A stretch of 55,809 bases of DNA from Pelagibacteraceae bacterium (lineage in GTDB: Bacteria > Pseudomonadota > Alphaproteobacteria > GCA-002720895), in contig PBCY01000019.1 of assembly GCA_002717245.1 (NCBI GenBank), positions 83,970 through 139,778 on the forward strand, read 5' to 3'. The notes beneath the pieces are model-generated. The model saw nothing but the letters and a program-made list of their open reading frames with translations. It made no database searches and had not been told where the DNA came from. Below are positions 9,950-19,841 of this stretch, in pieces. How positions within the stretch are numbered: position 1 is the stretch's first letter; each line of letters begins with the position of its first letter. The position numbers and the translations under genes were made by a program.

Positions 9950-12079
9950 TTATTCACCTTTAACTCTATTCACAGAAGAAACAGAATCTAACGATCTAAT
10001 AGAAGCTATAATATTTGTAAAATGATTTAAATTTTTTACCTTAACATCTACTGACATTTCAAAAAAAGTTTTTTTTCTTGATGTTAGTTTTAAATTAATA
10101 ATATTTCCTTTATTATTACCAATAGCAGAAGCTATTTCACCTAAATTTCCTGGCTCATTTAAAACAATAATCATTATTCTACCTACATAATCTTCTAAAT
10201 TTCTTTTTTTACTATCCCATGAAAGTGAAATTATATTCTTTTTAGAATATTTACCAATTTCATTACAATCACTTGTGTGAATCCCAATTCCTTTTCCTTT
10301 TATTATAATACCAATTATTCTATCTCCAGGCATAGGGCAGCAACATTTTGCATAATTAATAGCAAATCCTGGTAACAACCCTCTTATAGGTAAAGAATTT
10401 GTTTTTTCTTTTTTATTATTATTTTTTATTAAATTTTCTTTTTTTATTTTTTTTAATGTGGGATAAATAGCATATAAAACCTTAAGAGGATCAAAATTAC
10501 CTTTACCAATATTAAAATATAAGTCATCAATAGTAGATAATTTAAATAATTCTAATGTTTGTTTTAAATTAGACTCATCAAAACTTTTTTTATTTTTAGA
10601 AAAAAAATGTTTTAATATTTTTAATCCTAAAATTGAATACTCTTTATATTCTTTTGTTTTAATGAACTTTTTTATTCTACTTTTAGCTTTAGGGGTTTTA
10701 ACAAAATTAGACCAATTAGGAGAAGGATTTTGGAACTTTGATTTAATTATCTCTACTTGATCACCGTTTTTTAAATAATTTTTTAAAGGGGTTATTTTTC
10801 CATTAACTTTAGCTCCAATACAAACATCGCCTAACTTAGTATGAACGGCATATGCAAAATCTATCGGTGTAGATTTGTCTGGTAAAGCGATTAAATCTCC
10901 TTTAGGGGTAAAACAAAAAACTTGATCTTTATAAATCTCCATTTTTGTATTTTCAAGAAAATCATCTGGCTCAGATGAATTTTCTACAATTTCGGCTAAT
11001 TCTCTTATCCATTTAAATTTTTTTCCTTCTTGTAGGTTTATATTATTTTTATACTGCCAATGTGCAGCAACACCATATTGAGCAATACTTTCCATTTTTT
11101 TTGTTCTTATTTGTATCTCAATTTTCTGTTGTGCTGGGCCAAATATTGTTGTGTGTATTGACTTATATCCATTTTGTTTAGGTAAACTAATATAATCTTT
11201 AAATCTACCAGGAACAATTGGATAGCTTAAATGCATTGCTTTTAAAGCTAAATAACAATTATCAATATCGTCAACAATAATCTTAAATGCCATCACATCA
11301 GATAATTGTTCAAAACTTATATTTTTTGTTTTCATTTTTTTCCAAATAGAGTATGGTTTTTTTTCTCTACCGACTATATCTGCTTTAACATTATTTTTTT
11401 TTAAAACTTTTTGAATTTGATTGATAATTAATTTAATATTATTTTTACCCTCCAATTTCAAAAAATTTATTCTTTTTATTATTGTAGATTTAACACTTAA
11501 ATTTAATTCTTCAAAAGCGAGATCTTCTAATTCATCTTTTATTTTACGAATCCCAATTCTGTCAGCCAAGGGAGCAAAAATCTCAAGTGTTTCATTCGAA
11601 ATTTTAATTTTTTTTTCTTTATCTTTTAAATATTTAATTGTTCTCATATTATGTAATCTGTCAGCAAGCTTAACAAAAAGGACTCTAATATCTTCAGAAA
11701 TTGCTAATATGAATTTTCTTAAATTTTCAACTTGATTATTCTTATTTGTTTTTTTTAAAGATATTTTTGATAATTTAGTAACTCCATCAACTAAATTAGC
11801 TACTTCAGTTCCAAAATTGTTTTTAATTTCTTCTTTAGTAGCTAAAGTGTCCTCTATAACATCATGCAGCAAACCAGTTATAATAGAATTTTCATCTAAT
11901 TTCATTTGAGCTAAAATATTAGCTACTTCAAATGGATGAGAAAAAAAAGGGTGTCCAGATTCTCTAGTTTGACTTCCATGGGCTTTTTTTCCAAAATCAT
12001 ATGCTTTATTAATGTTTTCTACATTAAGTTTAGGAAAATAATTTTTAACTTTTTCAACTAATTTAGCTTGTTCTGTCAT
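9950..12079 (-). CDS. Bifunctional (p)ppGpp synthetase/hydrolase (RelA/SpoT, Rsh)
   Basis: HD domain (HPFEVANILA, LLHDVIEDT), synthetase (LPKQNGYKSIHTTIFGP, EIQIRTKKM), TGS and ACT domains. Confidence 0.95.
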   Translation of the reverse strand: MTEQAKLVEKVKNYFPKLNVENINKAYDFGKKAHGSQTRESGHPFFSHPFEVANILAQMKLDENSIITGLLHDVIEDTLATKEEIKNNFGTEVANLVDGVTKLSKISLKKTNKNNQVENLRKFILAISEDIRVLFVKLADRLHNMRTIKYLKDKEKKIKISNETLEIFAPLADRIGIRKIKDELEDLAFEELNLSVKSTIIKRINFLKLEGKNNIKLIINQIQKVLKKNNVKADIVGREKKPYSIWKKMKTKNISFEQLSDVMAFKIIVDDIDNCYLALKAMHLSYPIVPGRFKDYISLPKQNGYKSIHTTIFGPAQQKIEIQIRTKKMESIAQYGVAAHWQYKNNINLQEGKKFKWIRELAEIVENSSEPDDFLENTKMEIYKDQVFCFTPKGDLIALPDKSTPIDFAYAVHTKLGDVCIGAKVNGKITPLKNYLKNGDQVEIIKSKFQNPSPNWSNFVKTPKAKSRIKKFIKTKEYKEYSILGLKILKHFFSKNKKSFDESNLKQTLELFKLSTIDDLYFNIGKGNFDPLKVLYAIYPTLKKIKKENLIKNNNKKEKTNSLPIRGLLPGFAINYAKCCCPMPGDRIIGIIIKGKGIGIHTSDCNEIGKYSKKNIISLSWDSKKRNLEDYVGRIMIIVLNEPGNLGEIASAIGNNKGNIINLKLTSRKKTFFEMSVDVKVKNLNHFTNIIASIRSLDSVSSVNRVKGE

Positions 12080-12167
12080 AATTTTTTTTTCTTTTATTAT
12101 ATTATAAATAATAAAATTTACTTTGATTAAAACAAATTTTGTAGAAAATTAACTAAATTAATTTAAA

Positions 12168-12431
12168 TTATTTTTTTTTATCTTCTTCTAATTCTTCAAG
12201 TAAAGCTGTATTTTTTTGGAAAGATTTGATTAGTTCTAATTTTAAATAATTTAAAGATACTTTTTCTTGAGCAATTTCTCTTAAAGCAATAACTGTAGGT
12301 TTATCATTACCTTTATCTAAATCAGTTGGTTCACCTTGATTTAGTTCTTTTGATCTTTGTCCTGCATACAAAACTAAATCAAAAGGATTAGATATTTTTT
12401 TTATACAATCTTCTATAGTAACTCTTGCCAT
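12168..12431 (-). CDS. rpoZ: RNA polymerase omega subunit
   Basis: MARVTIEDCIKKISNPFDLVLYAGQRSKEL, KPTVIALREIA. Confidence 0.95.
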   Translation of the reverse strand: MARVTIEDCIKKISNPFDLVLYAGQRSKELNQGEPTDLDKGNDKPTVIALREIAQEKVSLNYLKLELIKSFQKNTALLEELEEDKKK

Positions 12432-12478
12432 AATTAGACTTAATTTAATAAAATTTTACAATTGATCAACTAATTTTT

Positions 12479-12967
12479 TTATATTTTTTTTATCTTTTGT
12501 TTATTATCTAAATTATCTATTAATTCATTTATTTTTTTTTTTGTAATTGGATGTTCCCAATTAGGACTCAAGTCTCTTAATGGTAGAAGAACGAAAGATC
12601 TTAAATGCATTTTTGAATGTGGAATAATTAATTTTTTCCTATCGTAAATAATTTTTCTATTATAATCAATTATATCTAAATCAATTATTCTAGCCTCATT
12701 CTTTTTTTTTCTTACTCTTCCAAAATTTTCTTCTATTTTAAGTAAAAATTCTAATAAATCTAATGGAGACTTATTAGTACTAATTTTTATAATTCCATTA
12801 ATAAACCAAGGTTGACTAGATACTGGAACTGGCTCACTTTCATACCAAGAAGAAATATCATCAATATTTACTTCTTTTTTTAATTTTTCAATAGCATTAT
12901 AACAATTCTGCAATGGGGTTTCTTTATCTGGCCCACTTAAATTTGATCCAATTCCAATATATATCAA
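12479..12967 (-). CDS. folK: 2-amino-4-hydroxy-6-hydroxymethyldihydropteridine diphosphokinase
   Basis: YIGIGSNLSGPDKETPLQNC, PWFINGIIKI, ARIIDLDIIDYN, IPHSKMHLRSFVLLPL. Confidence 0.95.
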   Translation of the reverse strand: MIYIGIGSNLSGPDKETPLQNCYNAIEKLKKEVNIDDISSWYESEPVPVSSQPWFINGIIKISTNKSPLDLLEFLLKIEENFGRVRKKKNEARIIDLDIIDYNRKIIYDRKKLIIPHSKMHLRSFVLLPLRDLSPNWEHPITKKKINELIDNLDNKQKIKKI

Positions 12968-12986
12968 TTTATATTATTAAAAAAAA

Positions 12987-13436
12987 CTATATTAATTTTT
13001 TTTGCCTCTTCCATTCTTTTTCTTTTTTAACTTGTCTTTTATCATATTTTTTTTTTCCTTCACCTACAGCAATTAATAATTTAGCAAATCCCTTTGAAGA
13101 AAAATATATTTTTAAAGGAACCAAAGAAGCTCCTTTTTTATTAAGGCTACCTAATATTCTTTTTATTTCTTTTTTTTTTAATAATAATTTTCTAGACCTA
13201 GTAACTTCGTGATTCAAAATTCCAGAAGATAAGTATTGAGGAATATTTGAATTTTTTAAAAAAATTTCTCCATTTTCCTGACTTATAAATGCATGAGATA
13301 TATCTATTCTACTGTTTCTTAAAGATTTAACTTCACTCCCTTTTAACACAATGCCAGCTTCAAATTTATCTCCTATTTTATAATCATAACTAGCGCGCCT
13401 ATTTGTCGCTATGTAACTATTTTTTCTTTTTAACAT
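12987..13436 (-). CDS. smpB: SsrA-binding protein
   Basis: NRRASYDYKIGDKFEAGIVLKGSEVKSLR, AFISQENGEIFLKN, YDKRQVKKEKEWKR. Confidence 0.96.
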   Translation of the reverse strand: MLKRKNSYIATNRRASYDYKIGDKFEAGIVLKGSEVKSLRNSRIDISHAFISQENGEIFLKNSNIPQYLSSGILNHEVTRSRKLLLKKKEIKRILGSLNKKGASLVPLKIYFSSKGFAKLLIAVGEGKKKYDKRQVKKEKEWKRQKKLI

Positions 13437-13438
13437 TT

Positions 13439-14323
13439 TTATTTTTTAATTGGTTTAAGTTTTAATTTACTTAAAGTGTTTTTAATTTTTTTCTTATTTA
13501 TTGATGATATTTTAACTAAAGGAAGTCTCAATTCATCAGAACAAATCCTCAAAAGAGAAGCTGCATATTTTACTGGACCAGGGCTTGTTTCTAGAAACAA
13601 AGCATTGTGTAAAGGAAAAAGATAAGAATTCAATAATTTAACTTTTTTAAGATTATTTTTTTGCCAAGCATTATGTAATTCTGAACATAATTTAGGAGCA
13701 ATATTTGCAGTAACAGAAATACATCCGTGTCCTCCTTGAGATAAGAAAGGAACTACTGTCGCATCTTCTCCTGAAATTTGACAAAAATCTTTACTTATAG
13801 ATTGAGAGGTTAATAAAGGTCTAGTTAAATCATTAGAAGAATCTTTAACACCGACAATATTCTTTAATTTTGCTAGTTTTATCATTGTGTCTATATCAAT
13901 ATCTATAACACTTCTTCCAGGAATATTATAAATAACAATGGGTAAGTCACAACTATCGTTTATAGCTTTAAAATGTTGATAAATTCCTTCTTGAGTAGGC
14001 TTATTATAATAAGGAGTAACAACTAAAGCTGCGTCTGCTCCTGCTTTTTTAGAATATTTTGTTAAACTAATAGCTTCATCTGTAGAATTAGAGCCTGTTC
14101 CAGCAATAACAGGTACTTTTTTGTTTGCCGATTCAATACATAAATCTATAACTCTTTCGTGTTCATTATGGTCTAAGGTAGGTGATTCACCTGTGGTACC
14201 ACAAGGAACAAGCCCGTGAGAGCCTTGTTTTATCTGCCATTCAACAAAATCTTGGAAAGCTTTTTCGTCTATCTTTCCATTTCTTAATGGCGTTATTAAT
14301 GCGGTTATAGATCCTTTAAACAT
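13439..14323 (-). CDS. dapA: 4-hydroxy-tetrahydrodipicolinate synthase
   Basis: FKGSITALITPL, VPCGTTGESPTL, VTPYYNKPTQEG, YNIPGRSVIDI, GVKDSSNDL. Confidence 0.96.
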   Translation of the reverse strand: MFKGSITALITPLRNGKIDEKAFQDFVEWQIKQGSHGLVPCGTTGESPTLDHNEHERVIDLCIESANKKVPVIAGTGSNSTDEAISLTKYSKKAGADAALVVTPYYNKPTQEGIYQHFKAINDSCDLPIVIYNIPGRSVIDIDIDTMIKLAKLKNIVGVKDSSNDLTRPLLTSQSISKDFCQISGEDATVVPFLSQGGHGCISVTANIAPKLCSELHNAWQKNNLKKVKLLNSYLFPLHNALFLETSPGPVKYAASLLRICSDELRLPLVKISSINKKKIKNTLSKLKLKPIKK

Positions 14324-14397
14324 TTAAATAAATAAAAAAATATTTTAAAATATAGAGTTTTATTTAGTTTCATTTAGTATAAAAACAAATTAAAAAA

Positions 14398-16437
14398 ATG
14401 TTCAAAATTGTTTTAATATTTTTTTCCACAATATTTTTTTTTTTCTCGTACTCTTCAGGAATAAATAGTCTAACTAAAAACCAAGTTATAAAAATTAAAC
14501 AACAAGTTAATTTTATTGATCCATTAGTAAACAAAGCAAGATCTAAAGAATCTAAATTAAATAAAGAAAAATATAAAAAATCAAAGGTCATTTTTAATTC
14601 TATTAAAAAAAAGAATTGGAGTGAAGCAAATAAATTAGCAAAAAATAATGAAGTTTTAAAAAAAATAGTTGATTGGCATTTTTTAAATCAAAATAATAAC
14701 TCAAAATATTTTAATAGAACAAAGAAATTTGTTGAAGAAAACCCTGACTGGCCACAAAAAAAACAATTAAGAAGAAAAATGGAATTATTTATAAACAAAA
14801 ATTTAAACAATAAAGAAATTATTAAATATTTTGAGACATACCCTCCAATTACCACAAAAGGTGCTGTAAATTATGTAGATGCACTAAAAAAAGAAAAAGG
14901 ATTAGAGAATGTAAAAAATTTGATTAGAAAAACTTGGATAGAGAGAAAATTCACAAGAAGTCAAAGTAAAGATTTTTATAAAAGATATAAAAAAGTATTA
15001 AGAATTGAAGACCACGATGCAAGAATAGAAAAATTAACATGGACAGGTAGAAGTTATGAAGCAAGGAGAATGCTGCCACTAATTAATAAAAATAAAAAAA
15101 AATTATATAATGCGAAAATTATTTTAAGAAGAAGGGCTGGCAATGCTGATCAAGCCATATCTTCAATAGATACTGATTTATTGAATGATCAAGGTTTGGT
15201 ATATGAAAGATTAAGATGGAGAAGAAAAAGTAGACTTTATAAAACTGCTTATGATCTAATAAATCCTTTACCAAATAATTTAAAATATGAAAGAAAATGG
15301 TGGTATGAAATTTCAATCATAGTTAGAAAGTTAATTGAAAATAAAGAATATAAGAAGGCATATTATTTAATAAAAGATTTCAGCTCCAAATCTAACGAAT
15401 TACTTTCAGAGTCCGAATGGTATGCTGGATGGATTGCGTATGAATTTCTGAATTTTGATTCTGAAATTCACATTAATCATTTTTTAAACTCATATGAAAA
15501 TACGGATCATAAAGGAGAAAAAGCAAAATCTGGTTATTGGGCAGGAAGAGCATATGAAAAAATAAATAACATAGAATTGAGTAATTTATGGTATGAAAAT
15601 TCTGCAAAATACGTAACAGAATTTTATGGTCAACTAAGTCATGAAAAAATAAATACAAATAAATCATTAATACCTAATGAAGAACTTTACGGAAAAAATC
15701 TTTTTATAAAAGATGACTTAGATTTTGTTAATAGTGATATTTACAAAGCAAGCGAATTAATGTTAGCAAATGGGACAAGAAAGAATGCAAAATTATTTAT
15801 CTCTAATTTAATTTATAATAGTAAAAGCCCTGGACAACTACAAATAATAGCAAAACTATCTAAAGATTTTGATAGACCAGATTTAGCAATTAAAGCTTCA
15901 AAATACGCTGAAAAAAAAAATATTTATCTTTACCACTATGCTTATCCTTCACTTAAAAATTATAAGATTTATAAGGATGTTGAAAAAGAATTAGTTTATG
16001 CAGTAATAAAACAAGAAAGCGCATTTGATAGCAAAGCTATAAGCAGAGTTGGCGCAAGAGGAATGATGCAAATAATGCCTGCTACTGCAAATATAGTATC
16101 AAAACAATTAAAATTAAATTATTCAAAAAAAAGATTAACAAGCGACGTTCAATATAATGTAAGTTTAGGTTCTTATTACTTATATTCATTAATAGAAGAT
16201 TATGATTCATATTTATTGGCATTAATTGGATATAATGCTGGCCCTAGGAGAGTTAAAAGATGGATAAAAAAATTTGGAGATCCTAGAAAAGAAAATGTTG
16301 ATTATGATAGTTGGATTGAAAAAATACCAATTAAAGAAACAAGACTGTATGTAAAAATTGTATTATCTAATTTACAGGTTTATAGACAAAAAAATCAAAC
16401 AAGTAAAAAAATAAGTATCTTTTCAAGAAAAAATTAA
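14398..16437 (+). CDS. Soluble lytic murein transglycosylase (Slt-like)
   Basis: C-terminal ELVYAVIKQESAFDSKAISRVGARGMMQIMPATA...LIGYNAGPRRVKRWI; N-terminal signal peptide and superhelical region. Confidence 0.9.
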   Translation: MFKIVLIFFSTIFFFFSYSSGINSLTKNQVIKIKQQVNFIDPLVNKARSKESKLNKEKYKKSKVIFNSIKKKNWSEANKLAKNNEVLKKIVDWHFLNQNNNSKYFNRTKKFVEENPDWPQKKQLRRKMELFINKNLNNKEIIKYFETYPPITTKGAVNYVDALKKEKGLENVKNLIRKTWIERKFTRSQSKDFYKRYKKVLRIEDHDARIEKLTWTGRSYEARRMLPLINKNKKKLYNAKIILRRRAGNADQAISSIDTDLLNDQGLVYERLRWRRKSRLYKTAYDLINPLPNNLKYERKWWYEISIIVRKLIENKEYKKAYYLIKDFSSKSNELLSESEWYAGWIAYEFLNFDSEIHINHFLNSYENTDHKGEKAKSGYWAGRAYEKINNIELSNLWYENSAKYVTEFYGQLSHEKINTNKSLIPNEELYGKNLFIKDDLDFVNSDIYKASELMLANGTRKNAKLFISNLIYNSKSPGQLQIIAKLSKDFDRPDLAIKASKYAEKKNIYLYHYAYPSLKNYKIYKDVEKELVYAVIKQESAFDSKAISRVGARGMMQIMPATANIVSKQLKLNYSKKRLTSDVQYNVSLGSYYLYSLIEDYDSYLLALIGYNAGPRRVKRWIKKFGDPRKENVDYDSWIEKIPIKETRLYVKIVLSNLQVYRQKNQTSKKISIFSRKN

Positions 16438-17568
16438 ATTTAATTTTTTAATTCCTTTAATAATATCTTTTTTTGGATAAGAGTAACAAAAACGAACATA
16501 TTTTTTTCCTTCAATAGAGTCAAAATCTATACCTGGAGTTAAAACTAAACCATGTTTTTTTAATAAAATTTTACATAATTTTTTACTATCTTTAGAAATT
16601 CTTGTTACATCAGCATATAAATAAAAACTTCCTTGAGGTTTTAAAACAGGCATAAAACCAATCTTTGGTAGGCTTTCATATAAAAGTTCCATATTTTTTT
16701 TGTAATCTTTAACTACTTTTTTTAAATAAGCATCATAATTTAATGCAGAAATAGCTAAATATTGAGATATTGTAGGAGGTGCAACAAATAAATTTGGTGC
16801 AAGATTTTTCATAGATGAATATAAATCATCAGGACAAATTAACCATCCAATTCTCCATCCGGTCATCAAAAAATATTTTGAAAAACTATTTATAATTATA
16901 GAGTCTTTGTTATACCTTAGAAAAGTATCAATTTTGTCAGTAAAATTTATACCATTGTAAATTTCATCAGCAATGAGTCTAATATTATTTTTCTTACAAA
17001 AAAAAGATATTTTTTTCATATTTTCTTGATCTATTGCAGCACCTGTAGGATTAAGTGGATTTGAAATCAACATTCCATCTAAATCTTTGTACTTACAAAT
17101 ACTATCAAAATCATAAGCAAAATTATTTCTGGAATTACAAAAGATAGGTTTCATTTTTAAATCAAAAGCTTTAATCATATTTTTATATGCTGGATAATTT
17201 GGAACAGTAACTCCAATAGTTGCTCCTTTATCGAAAGAACTTAAAAAAGATAATATAAAAGCACCTGAAGATCCAAAAGTAATTATAATTTTTTTATAAT
17301 TAATTTTTAAATGATATTTTTTTAAATAATAGCTGCTTATCTTTTTCTTTAGCAAATCCAAGCCTAATGGACTTGTATAACTTACATTAGTAGTTTTTAT
17401 TTTATTTATTGCTTCAGTAAAAGCAGTACGCGGTAATTTATTTGTAGGTTGGCCAGCCTCAAAATGAATAATATTTTTACCTTTTTTTGCTAAATTTCTA
17501 GCTTCTTCAAACAAATCCATTACTATGAAATCTGAAACCTGTCCTCTTTTTGATAAAAATTTTTTCAT
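16423..17568 (-). CDS. PLP-dependent class I/II aminotransferase
   Basis: HFEAGQPTNKLP, SYTSPLGLDLL, SNPLNPTGAAID, NSFSKYFLMTGWRIGW. Confidence 0.9.
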   Translation of the reverse strand: MKKFLSKRGQVSDFIVMDLFEEARNLAKKGKNIIHFEAGQPTNKLPRTAFTEAINKIKTTNVSYTSPLGLDLLKKKISSYYLKKYHLKINYKKIIITFGSSGAFILSFLSSFDKGATIGVTVPNYPAYKNMIKAFDLKMKPIFCNSRNNFAYDFDSICKYKDLDGMLISNPLNPTGAAIDQENMKKISFFCKKNNIRLIADEIYNGINFTDKIDTFLRYNKDSIIINSFSKYFLMTGWRIGWLICPDDLYSSMKNLAPNLFVAPPTISQYLAISALNYDAYLKKVVKDYKKNMELLYESLPKIGFMPVLKPQGSFYLYADVTRISKDSKKLCKILLKKHGLVLTPGIDFDSIEGKKYVRFCYSYPKKDIIKGIKKLNLIFS

Positions 17569-17602
17569 ATAACGTTAAAAAAAAAATATACTATTAATCT
17601 AT

Positions 17603-18940
17603 ATGAAAAAGTTTCTAATATTATTATTTTTTTTACTTTCAATTTCTTCAAATACCTTAGGTTTTATAAGGGACTCTGAAATAGAAAATATTATAAAAGA
17701 AATTGTAGGGCCTATAGCTGATGCAGCAGAACAAGATAAAAATAATTTAAAAATATTTTTAATAAATGACAAACAATTAAATGCTTTTGTAACTCCTGGA
17801 CAAAAAATATTTATTTTCTCTGGTTTAATTATAAATTCAAAAAATATGAATGCACTTGAAGGAGTTATAGCACATGAACTAGGACATATTACAGGTAGGC
17901 ATCATATTAAAATTTATGATCAACTTAAAAAGTCAAGAGCTATTACTTTAGTTGGAGTTATTTTAGGTGGTGCTGCTGCTATTGCTTCAGGTGATTCAAC
18001 TGCTGCAGCTGCAATAGCAGGTGGTGCTGCTACAGCGGGACAAAGATCACTTTTAAGTTTTTCTAGAACACAAGAAGGTGCGGCTGATCAAGCTGGATTT
18101 TCATTTCTAAAAAAAAGTGGAAAATCACTTTGTGGAATAATTAGTTTTTTAGAGCTTTTAGAAAGTTTACAGGGGTATAAAGAAAACGCATATACTCAAT
18201 CCCATCCTTTAACGAGAGAAAGAATAAGAGATGCAAAATATGCTGCAAAAGATGAAAATTGCGAAAATATAAATAATAATAAACTAAATAAAATTAAACC
18301 TATAGAATTTGGTATTAATGAAAGATATAAATTTATTCAAGCCAAATTGATAGGTTTTAATGATCCAGAAAATACCATTAAATCAATAAAAAATAATTCC
18401 AATTTTAGCGAAGACCATATTAACTACGCTTTAGCCATAGCAAATTATAAATTGTTTAATTATAAAAAAGGAAATAATTTAATTAATAAATTAATAAAAA
18501 AATATCCTTCTTATCCTTATTTTTATGAATTAAAAGCGCAAATGTTAAGAGAAAATGGATTTTTAAAAGAATCCTTAAAAAATTATTTATTTGTAAATAA
18601 ATTATTACCAGGTGACTCATTAATACAAATTGAATTAGCTCATACTTTATTAAACACTGAAAAAAAAGATAATATAAACAAAGCAATCAAGATTCTTGAG
18701 AAAGCACAAATTAAAGAAATTGAAAATAATAAATTGTGGTATCTTTTGTCTGTTGCGTATGGAAAAAATTCTGAAATAGGTAGATCTAGATATGCATCAG
18801 CTTATTCATCATATTTAAAAGGTGATGATGAAATGGCTATAAGTTTTATCAATAGAGCAAAAAAAATAACAAAGAGAAATACGTCTGAATGGTCTAAATT
18901 AATTGAATTAGAAAAAAAAATTAATTTTAAAAAAAAATAA
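17603..18940 (+). CDS. Periplasmic M48 family metalloprotease with TPR region (BepA/YfgC-like)
   Basis: Signal peptide, IAHELGHITGRHH (HExxH), EGAADQAGFSFL, SHPLTRERI. Confidence 0.9.
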   Translation: MKKFLILLFFLLSISSNTLGFIRDSEIENIIKEIVGPIADAAEQDKNNLKIFLINDKQLNAFVTPGQKIFIFSGLIINSKNMNALEGVIAHELGHITGRHHIKIYDQLKKSRAITLVGVILGGAAAIASGDSTAAAAIAGGAATAGQRSLLSFSRTQEGAADQAGFSFLKKSGKSLCGIISFLELLESLQGYKENAYTQSHPLTRERIRDAKYAAKDENCENINNNKLNKIKPIEFGINERYKFIQAKLIGFNDPENTIKSIKNNSNFSEDHINYALAIANYKLFNYKKGNNLINKLIKKYPSYPYFYELKAQMLRENGFLKESLKNYLFVNKLLPGDSLIQIELAHTLLNTEKKDNINKAIKILEKAQIKEIENNKLWYLLSVAYGKNSEIGRSRYASAYSSYLKGDDEMAISFINRAKKITKRNTSEWSKLIELEKKINFKKK

Positions 18941-19002
18941 AAGATTTTAAATTAAGTTGTATGGTAAAATTATATTTTTAATTTATATTAATAATTTTTT
19001 AA

Positions 19003-19452
19003 ATGAAAAAAATTTTAGTCATAAATGGCCCTAATTTAAATTTATTAGGAAAAAGAGAAATAGAAATTTATGGAAAAACTTCTTTAAAAAGTATTGAAAA
19101 TACAACAAGAGAATTCGCTAAAAACAATAGTTTAGAAGTAGAATTTAAACAAAGTAATGAAGAATCAGAAATTATAAATTGGATACAAGATTGTATGAAA
19201 AACTCTTATAATGGTTTGTTAATTAATGCAGGAGCATATACTCATACTTCTATTGCAATATTTGATGCTTTAAAAGCAATAAAAATACCTATTATAGAAA
19301 TACATTTATCTAATATCCACAAAAGAGAAGAGTTTAGAAAAAAATCTTTTATTTCAGAGGTAGCTAATGGTGTTATTTTTGGATTCGGGTCTTATAGTTA
19401 TATTTTAGCAATAATGGCAATCAAAAATTTATTAGAAAATAAAAATGGCTAA
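19003..19452 (+). CDS. aroQ: 3-dehydroquinate dehydratase type II
   Basis: ILVINGPNLNLLGKRE, FKQSNEESEIINWIQ, INAGAYTHTSIAIFDAL, EIHLSNIHKREEFRKKS. Confidence 0.96.
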   Translation: MKKILVINGPNLNLLGKREIEIYGKTSLKSIENTTREFAKNNSLEVEFKQSNEESEIINWIQDCMKNSYNGLLINAGAYTHTSIAIFDALKAIKIPIIEIHLSNIHKREEFRKKSFISEVANGVIFGFGSYSYILAIMAIKNLLENKNG

Positions 19453-19834
19453 TGATTTAGATGATAAAAAACTATTAAAAAATCTATTAAAGTCTGTAAA
19501 AGAACTTACGGAAATTTTAAAAAAATCTAATTTACCAGGAAATATTGAGAATACTGGAGACGTAACAAGAGTTACTACAAAAAGAATTAAAATTGAGCAT
19601 GCAGACGCTATGACATCACCTATGGTTGGAACTGTATATTTATCACCAGAACCAAAAGCAAAAAGTTTTATAAAGCAAGGACAAGCTGTTAAAAAAGGCG
19701 ATACTTTATTAATAATTGAAGCAATGAAAACATTTAACCCAATAAAAGCTGAAAAATCAGGAAAAATTCAAAAAATATTAGTTAATGACGCAGAGCCAGT
19801 TGAATATGGGCAGCCTTTATTAGTAATTAAATAA
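19445..19834 (+). CDS. accB: Acetyl-CoA carboxylase biotin carboxyl carrier protein
   Basis: MTSPMVGTVYLSPEP, LLIIEAMKTFNPI biotinylation motif. Confidence 0.94.
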   Translation: MANDLDDKKLLKNLLKSVKELTEILKKSNLPGNIENTGDVTRVTTKRIKIEHADAMTSPMVGTVYLSPEPKAKSFIKQGQAVKKGDTLLIIEAMKTFNPIKAEKSGKIQKILVNDAEPVEYGQPLLVIK

Positions 19835-19841
19835 ATAAAAA

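Noticed and set aside
11421-11735. Antisense ORFs inside confirmed genes (also 3957-4190, 5102-5392, 7699-7884, 15119-15316, 15473-15667, 18483-18686, 22823-23038, 25419-25601, 26012-26197, 31984-32232, 35058-35246, 44733-44963, 45122-45382, 48629-48850, 49908-50102, 51948-52298, 54851-55075)
   Set aside because: All lie opposite well-supported coding sequences and show no recognisable motifs.
12913-13212. 99-aa plus-strand ORF across the folK/smpB boundary; 73-aa ORF at 14370-14591; 63-aa ORF at 3149-3340; 70-aa ORF at 30096-30308
   Set aside because: Antisense to supported genes with no family signal.
12987-13436. Looked for ssrA (tmRNA) next to smpB, tRNA genes in all gaps, and CRISPR-type spaced repeats
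   Set aside because: Gaps are mostly too short, and none shows cloverleaf, tmRNA or regularly spaced repeat structure.
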